Of a stretch of DNA of 64,000 nt, positions 24,351 to 36,299 are shown one piece after another. Each line of letters starts with the position of its first letter. Position 1 is the first letter of the stretch. The stretch lies in contig NC_135152.1 of the NCBI RefSeq assembly GCF_050948215.1, forward strand, positions 4,870,310-4,934,309. The letters run 5' to 3'. The notes beneath the pieces were generated by a model. That model was given only the letters and a program-made list of their open reading frames with translations. It did no database searches and had not been told where the DNA came from. The position numbers and the translations under genes are program-made. This DNA comes from Halictus rubicundus. Lineage: Eukaryota > Arthropoda > Insecta > Hymenoptera > Halictidae.

Positions 24351-25693
24351 GGAAAAAGAAAGACTTGTTGATATAAATATTTTGTGATCTCGGAGAGCAA
24401 GATATACGAGCCTTAAACAATTTATAACTGCTTTTGACATATTTCCCGAATACAAAGAATCGCATGCCTTACTGGACTCCACAATTCCCTTCCTGTAATC
24501 AGAAAGAAAATGAAAAATGAGACAAATAGAATGCGCTTTGTGTTGTAGAATTTGATAGGAGCCTGTAGCGAACACAAAATTAAAGGTACGTTGCGTCATT
24601 GAAAATAATAGTTTAACAGAACGAAAAAAAAAAATCGCGACGATATTCATTCAGTTTTCTAACTGTTCAACGTCTCTATCGTACACCCAACTGACTACCA
24701 ATTAGAATTCGAACAAAGGCTTCGTTCCTTACGAATTATAAATGAAACGATTCAGACGTGTCCCGTCGTTGCCCAATGTTTAACGGCGTCCTTCGGTGGG
24801 AAAATGTTTACAAATCTCGCATCGTGCTCGGACCTCGACGCTCCGCTCCCGCTTATGGCTTTAGGATGGCCGATGTTCGAGCACAAACGAAGTCTTTGTG
24901 CTCCTCGAGCCACCCCGAAGCGTTTCAACACGTAATATCTCGAAAACCGAGATCCGGGAACCCGACACTTTTGCGGAAAGTAAGTCCCGAAAGGATAAAA
25001 ACTGTTCGAAGTTATGGGATAGGGCACGGGGGAATGTCGGGGCGAAGTCTTTCATCCCCACTGTGCGATCGTGTGTCCCCGCCATCTTTAGACCACACCC
25101 TCGACACGGTCCTTCTCAGTCTGTCAGCCTCCGCAGTTTTAACTGATACAAAGTATCGAAAGTCTTGGGGAACCCCATCAACGACTGTTTCTCGAGTTTC
25201 GACGCCATAGGCGACCACGACAACCACGACTATTTCTCTCTCTCTTTCTCTCAAACGCTTCCCCTTTTATGCTCTGTTTATCACTTCGAGTGTCCATAGT
25301 GGTTCGTGGTCATGGGAAACGTTGGCATCGCCATTTGTGGAGGTCTGGGACACGTCGCAGACACCGTCGATCGACTGGAGATCGTCTTCTCGGGGTTGCG
25401 TGCTCGATGGACGCCATAAGGTTTCACACAAGTACCCTGTGTTTGTAGGATCCTTGAAAAGTGAAAAACGGAGGCTCCGATGGCGCCGTTCGCTCTTTAC
25501 GGCCGTTGAAATTAGTATATTGAGATTGATGGACTGAGGACGGCGTTGATGACGGTCAGTCTTGTTGATCGACTGCGTTTGTATACACGAGCGAAAGGAG
25601 ACTTAAAATTCAGCTAACAACTTGAAAAAGAAAAATACGACGCAACATGGGAATAAAATAATAATGCTCTTGGCTCTCCCACGGAAGATTAAC
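24351..25693. other. Non-coding stretch
   Basis: AT-rich at first, then GC-rich from about 24740 to 25520, with a short CT repeat at about 25231-25252. The 150-codon frame at 24758-25210 shows no recognisable domain. Confidence 0.4.
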
Positions 25694-26086
25694 CCGAATA
25701 CCGTTTTTTTTTTTTTAATTTATTTATTTATACAGGTCGCATCAACAACTAGGTCATTAGCGACCACAGATATTATATCATAATGTTACATTATTATATC
25801 TTTGTACTTAACATATAAGTCACTTATAAGTATACTGAGGAGAACAAATTTTGTACTTGTTATATGTATACAATATTACAAAGTGTGCAAAAATTTTTGT
25901 GGATTTTAGAAATTTTAAAACTTGGTCTATATTCGACTTAACATTGAAACAATCACTTAAATTGTTGGGGATAGCCAAGCGTCTTCTTTGGAAGGAGAAA
26001 AGAGGGCATTACAGAATGAGATGTTCAATTGAAAGTGGTGTATTACATCGGGAACGTACGGGGGGAGGGTCTTCCGAATACCGTTT
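25694..26086 (-). mobile_element. 5'-truncated non-LTR retrotransposon copy with TSD and poly(A)
   Basis: CCGAATACCGTTT occurs at 25694-25706 and exactly again at 26074-26086, a 13-bp target-site duplication. Between them, read on the minus strand, lies the end of a retrotransposon ORF2. A C-terminal zinc-knuckle region is recognisable (C-N-T-P-L-S-I-E-H-L-I-L, a stop codon, then C-P-L-F), followed by a segment ending F-L-K-S-T-K-I-F. The 3' untranslated part contains GCTAATGACCT and TTGATGCGAC and ends in an A-tail of about 13, seen as the T run at 25704-25716. The C..H..C pattern after the RNase H region is typical of jockey/I-type elements. The internal stop and truncation make it dead. 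Confidence 0.85.
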
Positions 26087-27104
26087 GCCCGGCAAAAATT
26101 CAATCGTGACCCACGGCCCGCCATGATCGCAGCCTCCGCGGTGAGGACACTCGAGGCTGAGAGAGTAGAGGAGGATGGGGCTTCGGATTCGAAAGAATTC
26201 GATTACAAATCGGATCCTCGAGACCGACGAAACCGGCGCGGCGAAGCGACGGGACGAGCGTGTCTATTTATCGGATCGTTCGCGGAACGAACGAACGGCG
26301 AAAGCAATGGCGAAAATAACCCGTGGCTGGTTGCGCGCGCGCGCGCACGCGCCGGCTATAATCGCGAGTTCGAACGCTGATAAAATAAAAGGCACGGTGT
26401 GAGAGGCTGCAGATAACGGAGGTTAGGGGGGGGGGGGGCGGTTTCGATTAGGTCGGAAAGGCGGCCTCGAGAAAAGACACTCCCGAACGTGCACGTGTTT
26501 GCGCAGAGATTGCTAGCAGGCGAAGCTTGAGTAGCTTTCGCCTGTAGAAAAAGTCGATTTTGAAGCACGCTTTATTCAGAGATTATTACAAGATCTTAAT
26601 CGTCGTTGGAATTTAACGAAAAAATTGGATCTAGATGAATAAGGAGACGCAGAATTGCCGAATCTTGGAAGAAAATTGTTCGCTTGTCTCCGATCCGTGC
26701 CTCGGGTTCTTTCGTCCCTAGATGAAACACTGTTACACGCTGTTACGTTCAATATCCGGGCCCAGCCAGAATTCGCATTCCCTCGACGACGCGACAAGAC
26801 AAATTGAGAAAGCTGTCGACGTGGGGTGTTTACTTTGTCGCCGGTTCGGGGCTTTCGCGATTCCAACTTCTGCGAATTTACGCTGCCGCGTGCGCGGAAT
26901 TGGCCCTTGATTACGAGATCAAAGGCTGCGGGCGAATATTTGCGAGACCTGTCTCTGTAGTCGGGGGACGATCGTCGCGAGTCGGGATGGGATCGTTAAT
27001 TGAAAACTACGAGTTTATAAAGTGCAGGGAAATCTTCGGCGGATCTTCCAGCCTTCCAACTCGAAAACCGTTTATACCGTGCATAACATACGCAGACACT
27101 ACAA
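26087..27104. other. GC-rich island and flank
   Basis: Contains a (CG)n stretch at about 26332-26353 and a G-run at about 26427-26440. Overlapping open frames carry no recognisable domain. Confidence 0.4.
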
Positions 27105-27106
27105 TA

Positions 27107-27356
27107 AACTGCGGAATTCTATGCAAAATAAATTTCTGTCTTAACAATTCCGAGTTGGAAATAGTGTAACATTATTTCTGAGTTGATTAAATTTCACTGC
27201 TCCGAATTCTATTTTTTTTTTTTCAAGCAATGCTAACCCAAAATCACAAATATAATACAAAAATACAGAGTATCTGGAGATTACACATTCGTAAATATCA
27301 TTTTTGGCTTTGTATTTTATCTACTCGTTATTGTCATAAATGCATAAATCCACAGT
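27107..27356. mobile_element. Second TA-flanked MITE copy
   Basis: The left end AACTGCGGAATTCTATGC follows TA at 27105-27106. The right end reads CATAAATGCATAAATCCACAG before TA at 27356-27357. Inverted comparison with the copy at 11748-12072 shows the same outer motif and a shared TACTCGTTNTTGTC-like inner block. About 250 bp and non-coding. Confidence 0.6.
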
Positions 27357-28300
27357 AGAACAAATTTTCCTAAAATTCGACGTCTGAGTCCAGAATAAGC
27401 AGAACAGACTGAAAAATTAAATAGAAGCACACCATTACCATTTACAATTACTATCAACATTGCAATTACCATTTTTCTGCTGCATTTAGTACGTTGCGTA
27501 GCCCAATGTCAATACCAAATTTTACCGAAATTCCAAGCCCGCGATTAATGAAACAGACTGAAAAATCGAACATCAGAAAAGAGAACGGTCCGATATCTAT
27601 CTCCTGCACGCGCAGCATCCAGACGCCCTACGCAACAGTTTGGACAAATCAGACGATGGGTAAACTAAAAAATCAGTCGCCTAGGGACAAACTAGATTCA
27701 ATAATCGCAAATCCGTAGACAGTCTCAATTCGTTCAACGTTCCCCGGATCACATCGGAGCTTCAAAGCTGTTTACGAATACCGTGGACCAGTAGGAGCGG
27801 ACCGTGGGCAAAATTCGCGAGCCTCGACCCGCGGTTCGCGAATCTTCGAACCGACTTCGGGGCGATTAACGTCGGATTAACGAGGAGGATAGGCTCGTCT
27901 GCGGCGTTCCTTTCTGCCGGGGGGAGGGGGGATGGGGAGGATGGGGAGGATGGTCCTGCGGAGCTTGTACGGTTACAGCCCCCGTGGGCATAAATTGTGC
28001 AACATTACGGCGAGTAATGCATTTAAACGCGCAAAGTAAAGTTTCTAATTAAGGGTGCTCGAGGCGGAGACAGGGGATCGTGGGGGCCAGGGAATCGCAA
28101 AATATTACGAGGCACCGAACGGATAACGAGCGTACCGGTTCTGCGAATAAACGCTCGCCTCCCCCCCCCCCTCTCTCACCGTCTGCAACTCTCTTTCTCT
28201 CATTGGGCCTTCCTCTTTGCCTCTCTCTTCGGCCCGGGTAGACTAATGAACCGTACACAACGCAATTACGTAGGCGCTTCGAGAATCTTTGCTCTCTCCC
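27357..28300. other. Non-coding stretch
   Basis: AT-rich to about 27700, then GC-rich with a G-rich GGGGAGGATGG-type tract at about 27918-27953 and a C-run at about 28161-28170. No gene recognised. Confidence 0.4.
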
Positions 28301-28331
28301 TTCTTCTTCTTCTTCTTCTTCTTCTTCTTCG
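28301..28331. repeat. (CTT)n trinucleotide microsatellite
   Basis: About ten uninterrupted TTC/CTT units. Open frames crossing it read leucine, serine or phenylalanine runs on + and glutamate, arginine or lysine runs on -, and are artefacts. Confidence 0.95.
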
Positions 28332-28694
28332 AGTTTGTATCCCCTTCTCTCCGAGGTTCCGATCGGAGATTCTCTCTCTCTCCGCTCTCCTCTCGAAGAG
28401 GTTTTCGGTCGCCATCTTGTCCACGGTTTCTCCCGGGCCGACAGGGCTCGTAAATTCAACGACATCGCGACTAACGCCGGTCGTTATCGATATCGCCTTA
28501 TCTCCGTGCACTCGGGACGCGTCGCCCGCAAACCCGAACGGCCCGCCGACCGGTCCGTGGATTACGCTAAAAATCGAACGGAAGCGTAAAAAGAACGTTT
28601 TACGACGCCGCGGCTGAACCGCGGGCTGCCGCGCTACTCGTAGCAATCTTATTTAACTATGTCCCGGGCCTCGGGATGCCCGATCGAACCGCTT

Positions 28695-28716
28695 TCTCTC
28701 CCCCCCCCCTCTCTCT

Positions 28717-28749
<33 letters not shown>
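28695..28749. repeat. C-run plus (CT)n microsatellite
   Basis: A run of about ten C followed by CT/TTCT repeats and about 22 bases of pure CT, in the GC-rich island. A GGAGGAGGAGGA tract follows immediately. Confidence 0.9.
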
Positions 28750-31300
28750 GGAGGAGGAGGAGGACCGAACGTCTTGCGCGCCCGATTTGCATACTGCCAC
28801 GCTTGTTTCACTTGAGCAGGATGCCTCGTGATCCTCCTTTTGCGATTGCGCGCGGCGCAGCCGATTATGCGGGTGTCTTGTTTTTTTTTTTTTTTATTTT
28901 TCGGGGAGGATGCCACGACTCTTTCTTTCTGATCTTCTTGGTGACCGGCACTCTCGGTTTCGAAATGTCGCCGTGGTTTCAGACAAATGGCGGCGATCCT
29001 CCGGCGTTCGATAGTCTGCTACGGGAATGTTTGCCGGGAACTGTAGCGAGGTTCATGGCGTAAACACGGTGTTTGGCTTATGTTTGGACCACCCTCGTCC
29101 CGTTTGCAAAGTTATTCGAAAACTGTGCAAAACGGCAACATTTTTAGCAGAAACCCTAGTCTTTCTTATGGGAGGTGTTCATCTGTCGGTTTTTGCTTTT
29201 AGCGGACAAACCAGGACAACGTGGCTGAAGAGCTCAGCAAAAATTTTGAATAGAAAGCAGAGCTGCACTTATTTAATTCTGAGAACCACGAATTACTTTG
29301 TGCATCTAAAATATGCCATGAAACAGCGAAAGAAAATTGAAAAAATCGAAGCCACCTGAGAACTTCGAAAAAAAATGAACCTTGACGAAATATTAACTCC
29401 TTGCCGTACAATATCGAGTCATACGCGTGATGAAGATTCTGAACCTAGAGTCTAATAAATATGTATGTTATTAATTTCCTTTCAACCGATTATGCATATC
29501 TACCGTCGTATCAACTCGACGCCAAACAATCGATTCCATTCCAATTCGACTTAGTATTAACGGGAGTTAACGTGCACGTTATGCCAACGACTGTCAGCGG
29601 TCGGGAGACGAAAAGAACCCGAAGAATGCTCGCAGAGTTTCTATTTGCGGGCGTCGGATCGCGGAGGCAAGTGGAAAATTGCACGTCAAAATTTGATGCG
29701 ACACTCCGACGAGGGGCTCTCGCGTCGATCGCCGTCACCGTGATCGCTGCCCACACGGAGTCGCATGATCGGGGTCATCGCGTTAGGCACCAGGCTCATC
29801 GACGTTCCTGTCTGCCGCTCGTCTCGCGCCCGGAGCCCCGGAAAGATACCCTTTCGCGATTGCTCGTAAAGCTGGCAGCTTGCGTAATCGCTCGTTTCCT
29901 CGGTCGCTGGACTGGCTGCCTGACGTACATACTCGCCCTCGTTCATGTCTCGCGTGTCATCCGACAGGCAATTCCGAGCGCTTCTCGTTCACCCTAACGC
30001 GCGACGTTTTCTCTCGTCGCTCGCTCTTTCTTCGGTGCGCTTTTTCGTGCTCACCATCTCTCTTTCTTCTTTTCTCAAAGATGCTCCATTCTTCGCTCAA
30101 TCATTAAACAACCTTTGCTTAGACTTCCGTACCCATTACGCATACAAATTCGCAACATAAACTCGAAGAATTCCGGTAATTATTCTTGTGTTAAAAGTGT
30201 TACAAAATGCTGGGATTATTTCAGAAATAATTATTCTCGAAGAAATGTCTGTACATACAGTGTCTCCACTCCTGAAAGATTCCAAGGGATGAAAACGAAG
30301 TCATAATAAGTTGAAAATATTTAGAAAATAATTATTCTCCACAAGTAATTCTCATTCCCCGTGCAAGGATCAAGAGGAATCGCCTGAACGAGTCTACAAA
30401 ACGCTATCTTTCAATTGTGGAAGCTTCCAGGCTGTTCTGAACCCTTCCTCCAGGTTTTCTAGAGGCCCTTTGGAGCAGGGCTAACCCAGATATTTTCCTC
30501 GGAAGAGGTTCCACCGGCACGATCCGACTCGCGCCGCCATATTCTCGAGCCCGGACCGAAACAAACGGTTACGCGGTCGGGTTTTTACGAGCAATAACAT
30601 TTAGACATAGACGCTGGCCAGACGCTGGCCCAGTTAACCGCAGCAGGAAAGAGTAGGAGAGGCGAAATGGATGTGATTCATCGATGAGATCACCGACAGA
30701 TCGGCGCTGGTTCGTGTTGGTATCGTGGATCCCGGGTACGGATTCTGAATGGAAATCGCGAACGAGCAGAGAGGGCACCCGCCGATCAGGATCGGTGATT
30801 ACTGTCGCCTCGTGACGGCTTTAGAACGCATCGGGACGATTTACTGGCCGATCTTCCGTTTTACGATCCTCGTAGATCATCCGCAGAGGCCGGCAATAAT
30901 TCACGCCGATTGCACGGTCTCCCGGGCCCCGTGGGCAACCGTGTAGGCCTCGGATCGACACGAGCCTCGAATCGCGATTCGCTGCAGACCGCAGATCGCT
31001 GCGATCGACGATATTTTAAATTATTTACTGATTAAACGAGAAACTCGGACGTCACGGACTTCGCTACGGCACGCGTCATTGACTGGGATCGTTCCGGTCG
31101 TGGAGATCGGTAGTTAACTCGAACTTCAATTTGATCTTATGGCTCGGCCGCGCGGATCATTAGGTGCGGGAAAAATTTGACGCGACCATTTCGAGAAACT
31201 GGTGTACGGGATTTCTCCGTTTTAATAATTTTAATAATTTCCAGAAAATATGTCCTTAAGCCCGCTTAATATCTATCCTGGTTTATGCTCTGGCCGTTCA
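28750..31300. other. Long non-coding stretch
   Basis: GC-rich to about 29060 with a T run at about 28881-28895, AT-rich to 29560, GC-rich to about 30070, then mixed. The 178-codon frame at 29461-29997 has arginine/alanine-rich composition from GC-rich DNA and no recognisable fold. Confidence 0.4.
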
Positions 31301-31330
31301 TTTTTGTCGTGCATCCGTAAAATCTGTAGT
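31301..31330 (+). repeat. MITE-family terminus
   Basis: TTTTTGTCGTGCATCCGTAA followed by AATCTGTAGT matches the inner and outer end of the copy at 11748-12072 over 30 bases with only a few differences. The partner end was not found. Confidence 0.45.
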
Positions 31331-31508
31331 GTACTCGCGGCTTCCTGTGTAAATATTTGGCTGTCCAAGGCCACGATGAAATTGCATCCGAGAATAAATA
31401 TGTTCGTTCGAGAATACGTATGTTCGTGAACGCGCCGAGACGTGGGAAAATGTTTTCGAAGAAATTGAGCTTCATCAATATTTCCATATTATATTCAGCT
31501 TAATTGAA

Positions 31509-31910
31509 ATAAATGTTGGTTTTAAGCATTAAAATATGTCAACGTGAATTTCTACCGAATATTAATGTAGAAAATCACAGAATTTGATTACTATTATTGT
31601 ATTGGGTTACTCATCGATCTAATATTAACTAACTGTAGAAAATCGAGAAGTATAAGTGGAAATGTTGCCTTTAAATGTTAAAATATGTCAAAAAAACTTT
31701 CCATCTAATGCTAGCTAACTGGAAAATTGAGTAATTTGATTAGGATTATGTAGTCTTTAAATGTTAAAACATGTCAAAAAAACTTTCCATCTAATGCTAG
31801 CTAACTGGAAAATCGAGTAATTTTATTAGGATTATGTGGTCTTTAAATGTTAAAACATGTCACCTTTCGATCTAATACTGGCAAACTGCAGAAAATGGCG
31901 GAATTTTATT
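31509..31910. repeat. Degenerate tandem array, about 86 bp units
   Basis: CTTTAAATGTTAAAAYATGTC occurs at 31669, 31755 and 31841, exactly 86 bases apart. The first two full units are nearly identical, including an ACTTTCCATCTAATGCTAGC block. A more diverged, longer unit begins at about 31510. Confidence 0.85.
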
Positions 31911-34070
31911 AGAGCCGTAGGTGTTAGTCTCTTTGAACGAGAGTTTATGCTCGATAAGAGGATTAGTCAAGGACTCGCATTGCGAAATACCGAAAGGTAC
32001 GAAGACAAACGGTGCAATTAGAATATCGCGACACCCAAGAGGAAAATACAAATCTTCCCCTGGATAGATACAGCTATTTTAGTATACATATATCCAGATT
32101 GTTCAAGCATGCAGTTTGAATCGCAACTTATGATTCAATACCTGGTGCGTGGACAGTTTACGTCAGCTGAGAGTTGATTTATCAAATACTTGTTCGAGGA
32201 TTTCACAAAATATCTGACTTCTGAATCGACTGCTAATAGAGTTAAAGCATGTACAACATCGTGGCAAATATTCGTGGTAAATATCAAATATTATTTTACA
32301 AAATGCTTGCTTCTTCGAATGTCCCTGTATCACGGATTGGAGTGTCATTTTCATAGTGTGTGGACTGCAATAGTGATTTACTTCAGCCTCGGTCTTTGAA
32401 AAGCAAATGTACAGTGCCAAGGCAGGTGGCAAGAAAGCTCTTTGCAAGCCTCCAAATTGTCAAGAGATCATAATTCTTGGAAAAATATTCAATACACATA
32501 CTATCGATCGAAAGAGCGAAAATAGCTCTTGAGTTAACGATTGAAACCCGAAGCACCTTTTTCTCTGCAATTTTTCTCGCTAATTGTTTAGTCCATTTTT
32601 TCACAACCTCGAATAGACCAACTGTGAAATATGAATTAAAATACAGGAATCTTTTTAATTTTGTCACCCAACAATCATTATGAAATTCATGTCCCTCGCA
32701 GTCATAGCGCGAGAGAAAGTGTTCAAGCTTGTTTTACAGACGATAACGTAAACTTTTACAATACAAATGAGTTATAATACAGCGCCAGGTGTCGTTAACT
32801 CGTTGACTGCAACAGGAGTGCTCATAAAAGTCGCACAAAATCAGAACAACTTATTTTATGATGTAAGAGTGAAAACAAAAGCTGGAATCTTGAAGATCCT
32901 CACAATTTTTAATTTATTTAATAGTTTGTACTTAAATATTGACTTTCAAGCCGACAAGTGTGTCACTCTTACATGACTCAGATTGGTCTGTGAATAATCG
33001 AAAGTGGTGCTCCAGGTTTCGGTCTTTAACTTGAAGAGTTGTTTTCATTTCTTTGGCCATGTCCAACAAAAGGAAAAAGTACAGAGGGGACAACGTCCCT
33101 TCTCAAGAAATTTCGCATTAGTTACGCGACATGTTCGCATCACACAATCAATAAACATGGCAGCAGTCTCTAAAATTACAAAAGCGGTCCTGAGCAGGCA
33201 AGCGAAGGGTGTCCAAGCGGACGATCGCTGAGAGCATCGCTTAGCTCCGAAAGTGAGCGATCCACAATGCGATCTACGGGCAGGTTCCCCACAAGTTTAT
33301 TCCATCATCCGGGGCAAGAAAGAACTATCAAAGTGGCGAATGGGTCGTATCGTAGCTGTCCCAACGGCGAATTCCGCCGATCCTCCGATCCTGGTGAATG
33401 GACCAGCCGAGTATCCGGTGGCACAGTAAAAACGTGTTACCGCCGTTGGCCCCTTACAACGAATCGTCTGCTCCCCCACCCACCCCTCCTCTTCAGGGGC
33501 ACCAAATAAAGCTAAACGGTTCCGTTTACGGCCGCCTATAAACTTTTAAGCGTTCGTAAAACGAGCGGCCGCGGGTTCCGCGACGCGAAACACCTGACGC
33601 GGCGAGTCGCGTGAATCACGCCGAGACTCACCTATGGTTCTGGATCGATGTCAAGGTCGCCTCGTGGACGGGCCTCGCCGGAAACGTTGCGCAACGAATC
33701 GTAAAAGACGCTCCCTCGTGTTGCCACCGACTTCGGCTTGAATGTCTTCTCGACTTCGTTTGGGTAGCCGAGAGTTTATGCTTGGGAGGTGACCTTGGGA
33801 AATGGTCCAGTTTAGATTTTAATTATGGTCCTATTTGATGGTGTACTGGGTGTTCTTGCAGATTGCGAGGAACAGTTTACAGATTTTTAACCAATTGGGC
33901 AAGCATTCGTGTCTGAACGACATTGAAACCGTAATCGTTCTATTGACTAAATTAGAAAAAAATGTTTTTCTATCATTTTAGCGTCTCCTTTACCGTCGCT
34001 TGTAGGACACCTTATACGGTGCTAATTAAAATTGTCCAATCATCGATAAATTCTTTACGAACCCTCCACT
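31911..34070. other. Non-coding stretch
   Basis: AT-rich to about 33130, GC-rich from about 33250 to 33760. A strong minus-strand donor (ATAG|GTGAGTC) sits at about 33622-33631 but no matching exon is convincing. Confidence 0.4.
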
Positions 34071-34079
34071 ACTGACTTA

Positions 34080-34740
34080 AATGGTCCCATTGATATTTCT
34101 GCGCCGCCATCTATAAGGCTCTTCATACAATATCGATTAAAATCATCGACGGTGAATCTTCTTATGGAGAGCCGATTACCATCAGTGAAACCGTCGAGAG
34201 TGACTTCGATGACACTTTCTCTTCTCCATGTTTCTGTAACGTCCCTTATCAATTACAACTGAGGATTACCGGTAGATCCTCTTATCGGATCGACTAGTAT
34301 CATCAAACCCTTCGACGGTGATTCGAATGTTATCCTTTCACTGTTTTTATAGCGTTGTTTATGGGACATTTTGTGGAATTCTTATCGGGTTGATCAGCAT
34401 CGTCGAGCGCTTCCAGAGTAGGATCAATTCGATCCTATCTTTATCGTTACACTATGATTTAGAGAATATCGTGTATCGATTAATTTCCTTGATAATGAAT
34501 GGAATCCTCTTACGAGGTCGACGACCGTCTATGAAACCCTCAACGGTGACATCTGTGCTACTCTTTTTGTTTTTACATCGCCATTTATGGTTTCCCTTGT
34601 AAAGTATCGATTAAATTCTTCGATCATCAACGAAGCCTCGTGTATAGGTCGCCTTCAATTGTGACATCTGTGTTACCCCTTCTACATCTTTGTACCATCA
34701 TCTACGTCTTACACTGCGTACATCTACCTGTACTCTGCAG
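34080..34740. repeat. Degenerate tandem array, about 115 bp units
   Basis: A block resembling GGTGACATCTGTGCTAC recurs in diverged form at about 34198, 34316, 34431, 34545 and 34660, spaced 114-118 bases. A CGAYGGTGA-type core and a CCTCTTAYNNG block are carried within most units. Confidence 0.6.
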
Positions 34741-34861
34741 GTGTGGAGTTCATGTACCTGTACTGTACTCTGTACTTCAATCATATCAACCATCACCTAT
34801 GTTATCTGTGCACCCTCCAACAGTGTTTCCATCCTATCTCAAATTGCCCACATACCCTCCA

Positions 34862-35405
34862 TGATCAGCAGCAGCCCAGACTCAGCAACCTATACTGGAC
34901 ACTGTGTACAATGTCGATCAAAGTCATTGATCATCAGAGGCTCCCCTGATCATACCAAATCGCCTCCTATGCTATTGAACTCTCCAACAATATTCCCTAC
35001 TCAAATTTTCTACATATCCTAACCTCCGCGACCATCAGCAGCCCAGACTCAGCAACCTATACTGGACACTGTGTACAATGTCGATCAAAGTCATTGATCA
35101 TCAGAGGCTCCCCTGATCATACCAAATCGCCTCCTATGCTATTGAACTCTCCAACAATATTCCCTACTCAAATTTTCTACATATCCTAACCTCCGCGACC
35201 ATCATCAGCCCAGACTCAGCAACCTATACTGGACACTGTGTACAATGTCGATCAAAGTCATTGATCATCAGAGACTCCCCTGGTCATACCAAATCGCCTC
35301 CTATGCTATTGAACTCTCCAAAAATATTCCCTACTCAAATTTTCTACATATCCTAACCGCCGCGACCATCAGCAGCCCAGACTCAGGAACCTATACTGGA
35401 CACTA
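34862..35405. repeat. 167-bp tandem repeat, about 3.2 near-identical units
   Basis: GCCCAGACTCAGCAACC occurs at 34874, 35041, 35208 and (with one change) 35375, each exactly 167 bases apart. Units 1-3 are almost identical. The array is C-rich and G-poor on the + strand, and it directly follows the older 115-bp array. Open frames here are read-throughs of the repeat. Confidence 0.95.
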
Positions 35406-36067
35406 TGTACAAGGCCCACCTACGCTAATGGAACCCTCTATCATTATTTCCAACCTACCCTAAATCCCCCACATGCCTTAACCCTGACGATCACTAGCAG
35501 TCCATCCAGCAGTGATTTCTCTATATATGTCGCCAAAGCCTGGACGATAAACGTCGCGGGATTATCCCCACCACCGCGGAGTATAACTCATGAGGGGCCA
35601 CCCTCATGGCCACCCGTTATGTCTCCTGGCCGATACACGACGCTGGCAAGACCCGTGTCGTTGTCATCTATCGAGCATTCATTATACTCTGAACCTAAAG
35701 TCCAAAAAGTCCCAGAAGACCCACATCCAAGAGTCCAACGGCCCGAAAAGAGCAACCCGCCCAAAAGCTTCACGACCACCGCCAATTATCGGACCGCCTG
35801 AATTCGGGGTAGACCGCTCCGAGTTCATCCTCCGGAGGACTTCCGGTTCCACCATCCTGGCGTCGACCTCCGCACCGCGTTGTCGTTAAGTGAACGTCTC
35901 GCCAGCAGGTTTACGATCCGCGTGGCGCGTTTCTTTCATTGAGCGTTGGCAGCGAGGGGTCAAGGTCGGTTGTCAGAAGGCTTCGGGCGACGTGATGTCA
36001 GGGGTGGTTTGGTGTCGCGGGTAACCGTCGCGTCGTTGAGCTAACGGGGGCCAGGCAGTCAGGCCAA
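35406..36067. other. Non-coding stretch entering a GC-rich block
   Basis: No gene or repeat recognised. Composition rises to GC/CpG-rich from about 35540. Open frames at 35588-35889 overlap on both strands. Confidence 0.4.
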
Positions 36068-36096
36068 GCAGGCAGGCAGGCAGGCAGGCAGGCAGA
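36068..36096. repeat. (CAGG)n microsatellite
   Basis: About seven tandem GGCA/CAGG units, followed by looser CAGACAGTCAGG variants to about 36120. Confidence 0.9.
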
Positions 36097-36221
36097 CAGT
36101 CAGGCAGAGAGCAGGCAGACAGGAGCGCGCGCGAGGCTGTTGGCCGCGTTTATCGCCTGTAAAACGGTTGACGAGGCCCCCTCGCTCTCCTCTGCCTAAT
36201 ACGGGATCGTATAACCGCACT

Positions 36222-36280
36222 CACTCTCTCTCTCTCTCTTTCTCTCTCTCAGAGAAAGAAAGAGAGGGAGAGAGTGCGAG
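36222..36280. repeat. CT/GA inverted simple repeat
   Basis: A CT-rich arm (CTCTCTCTTTCTCTCTCTC) is followed at once by its purine-rich inverse (AGAGAAAGAAAGAGAGGGAG), so the stretch can fold into a hairpin. CACTC on the left and GAGTG on the right extend the symmetry. Confidence 0.7.
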
Positions 36281-36299
36281 AGTGTACACGCGGTGTGTC

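Noticed and set aside
29461..29997. 178-codon open frame on the + strand
   Set aside because: No recognisable domain, composition set by GC-rich DNA, opposite-strand frames of similar size, no splice or start support.
33631..33810. Minus-strand exon before the GTGAGT donor at about 33,625
   Set aside because: The donor is strong, but no acceptor with a good pyrimidine tract is found and two frames are equally open.
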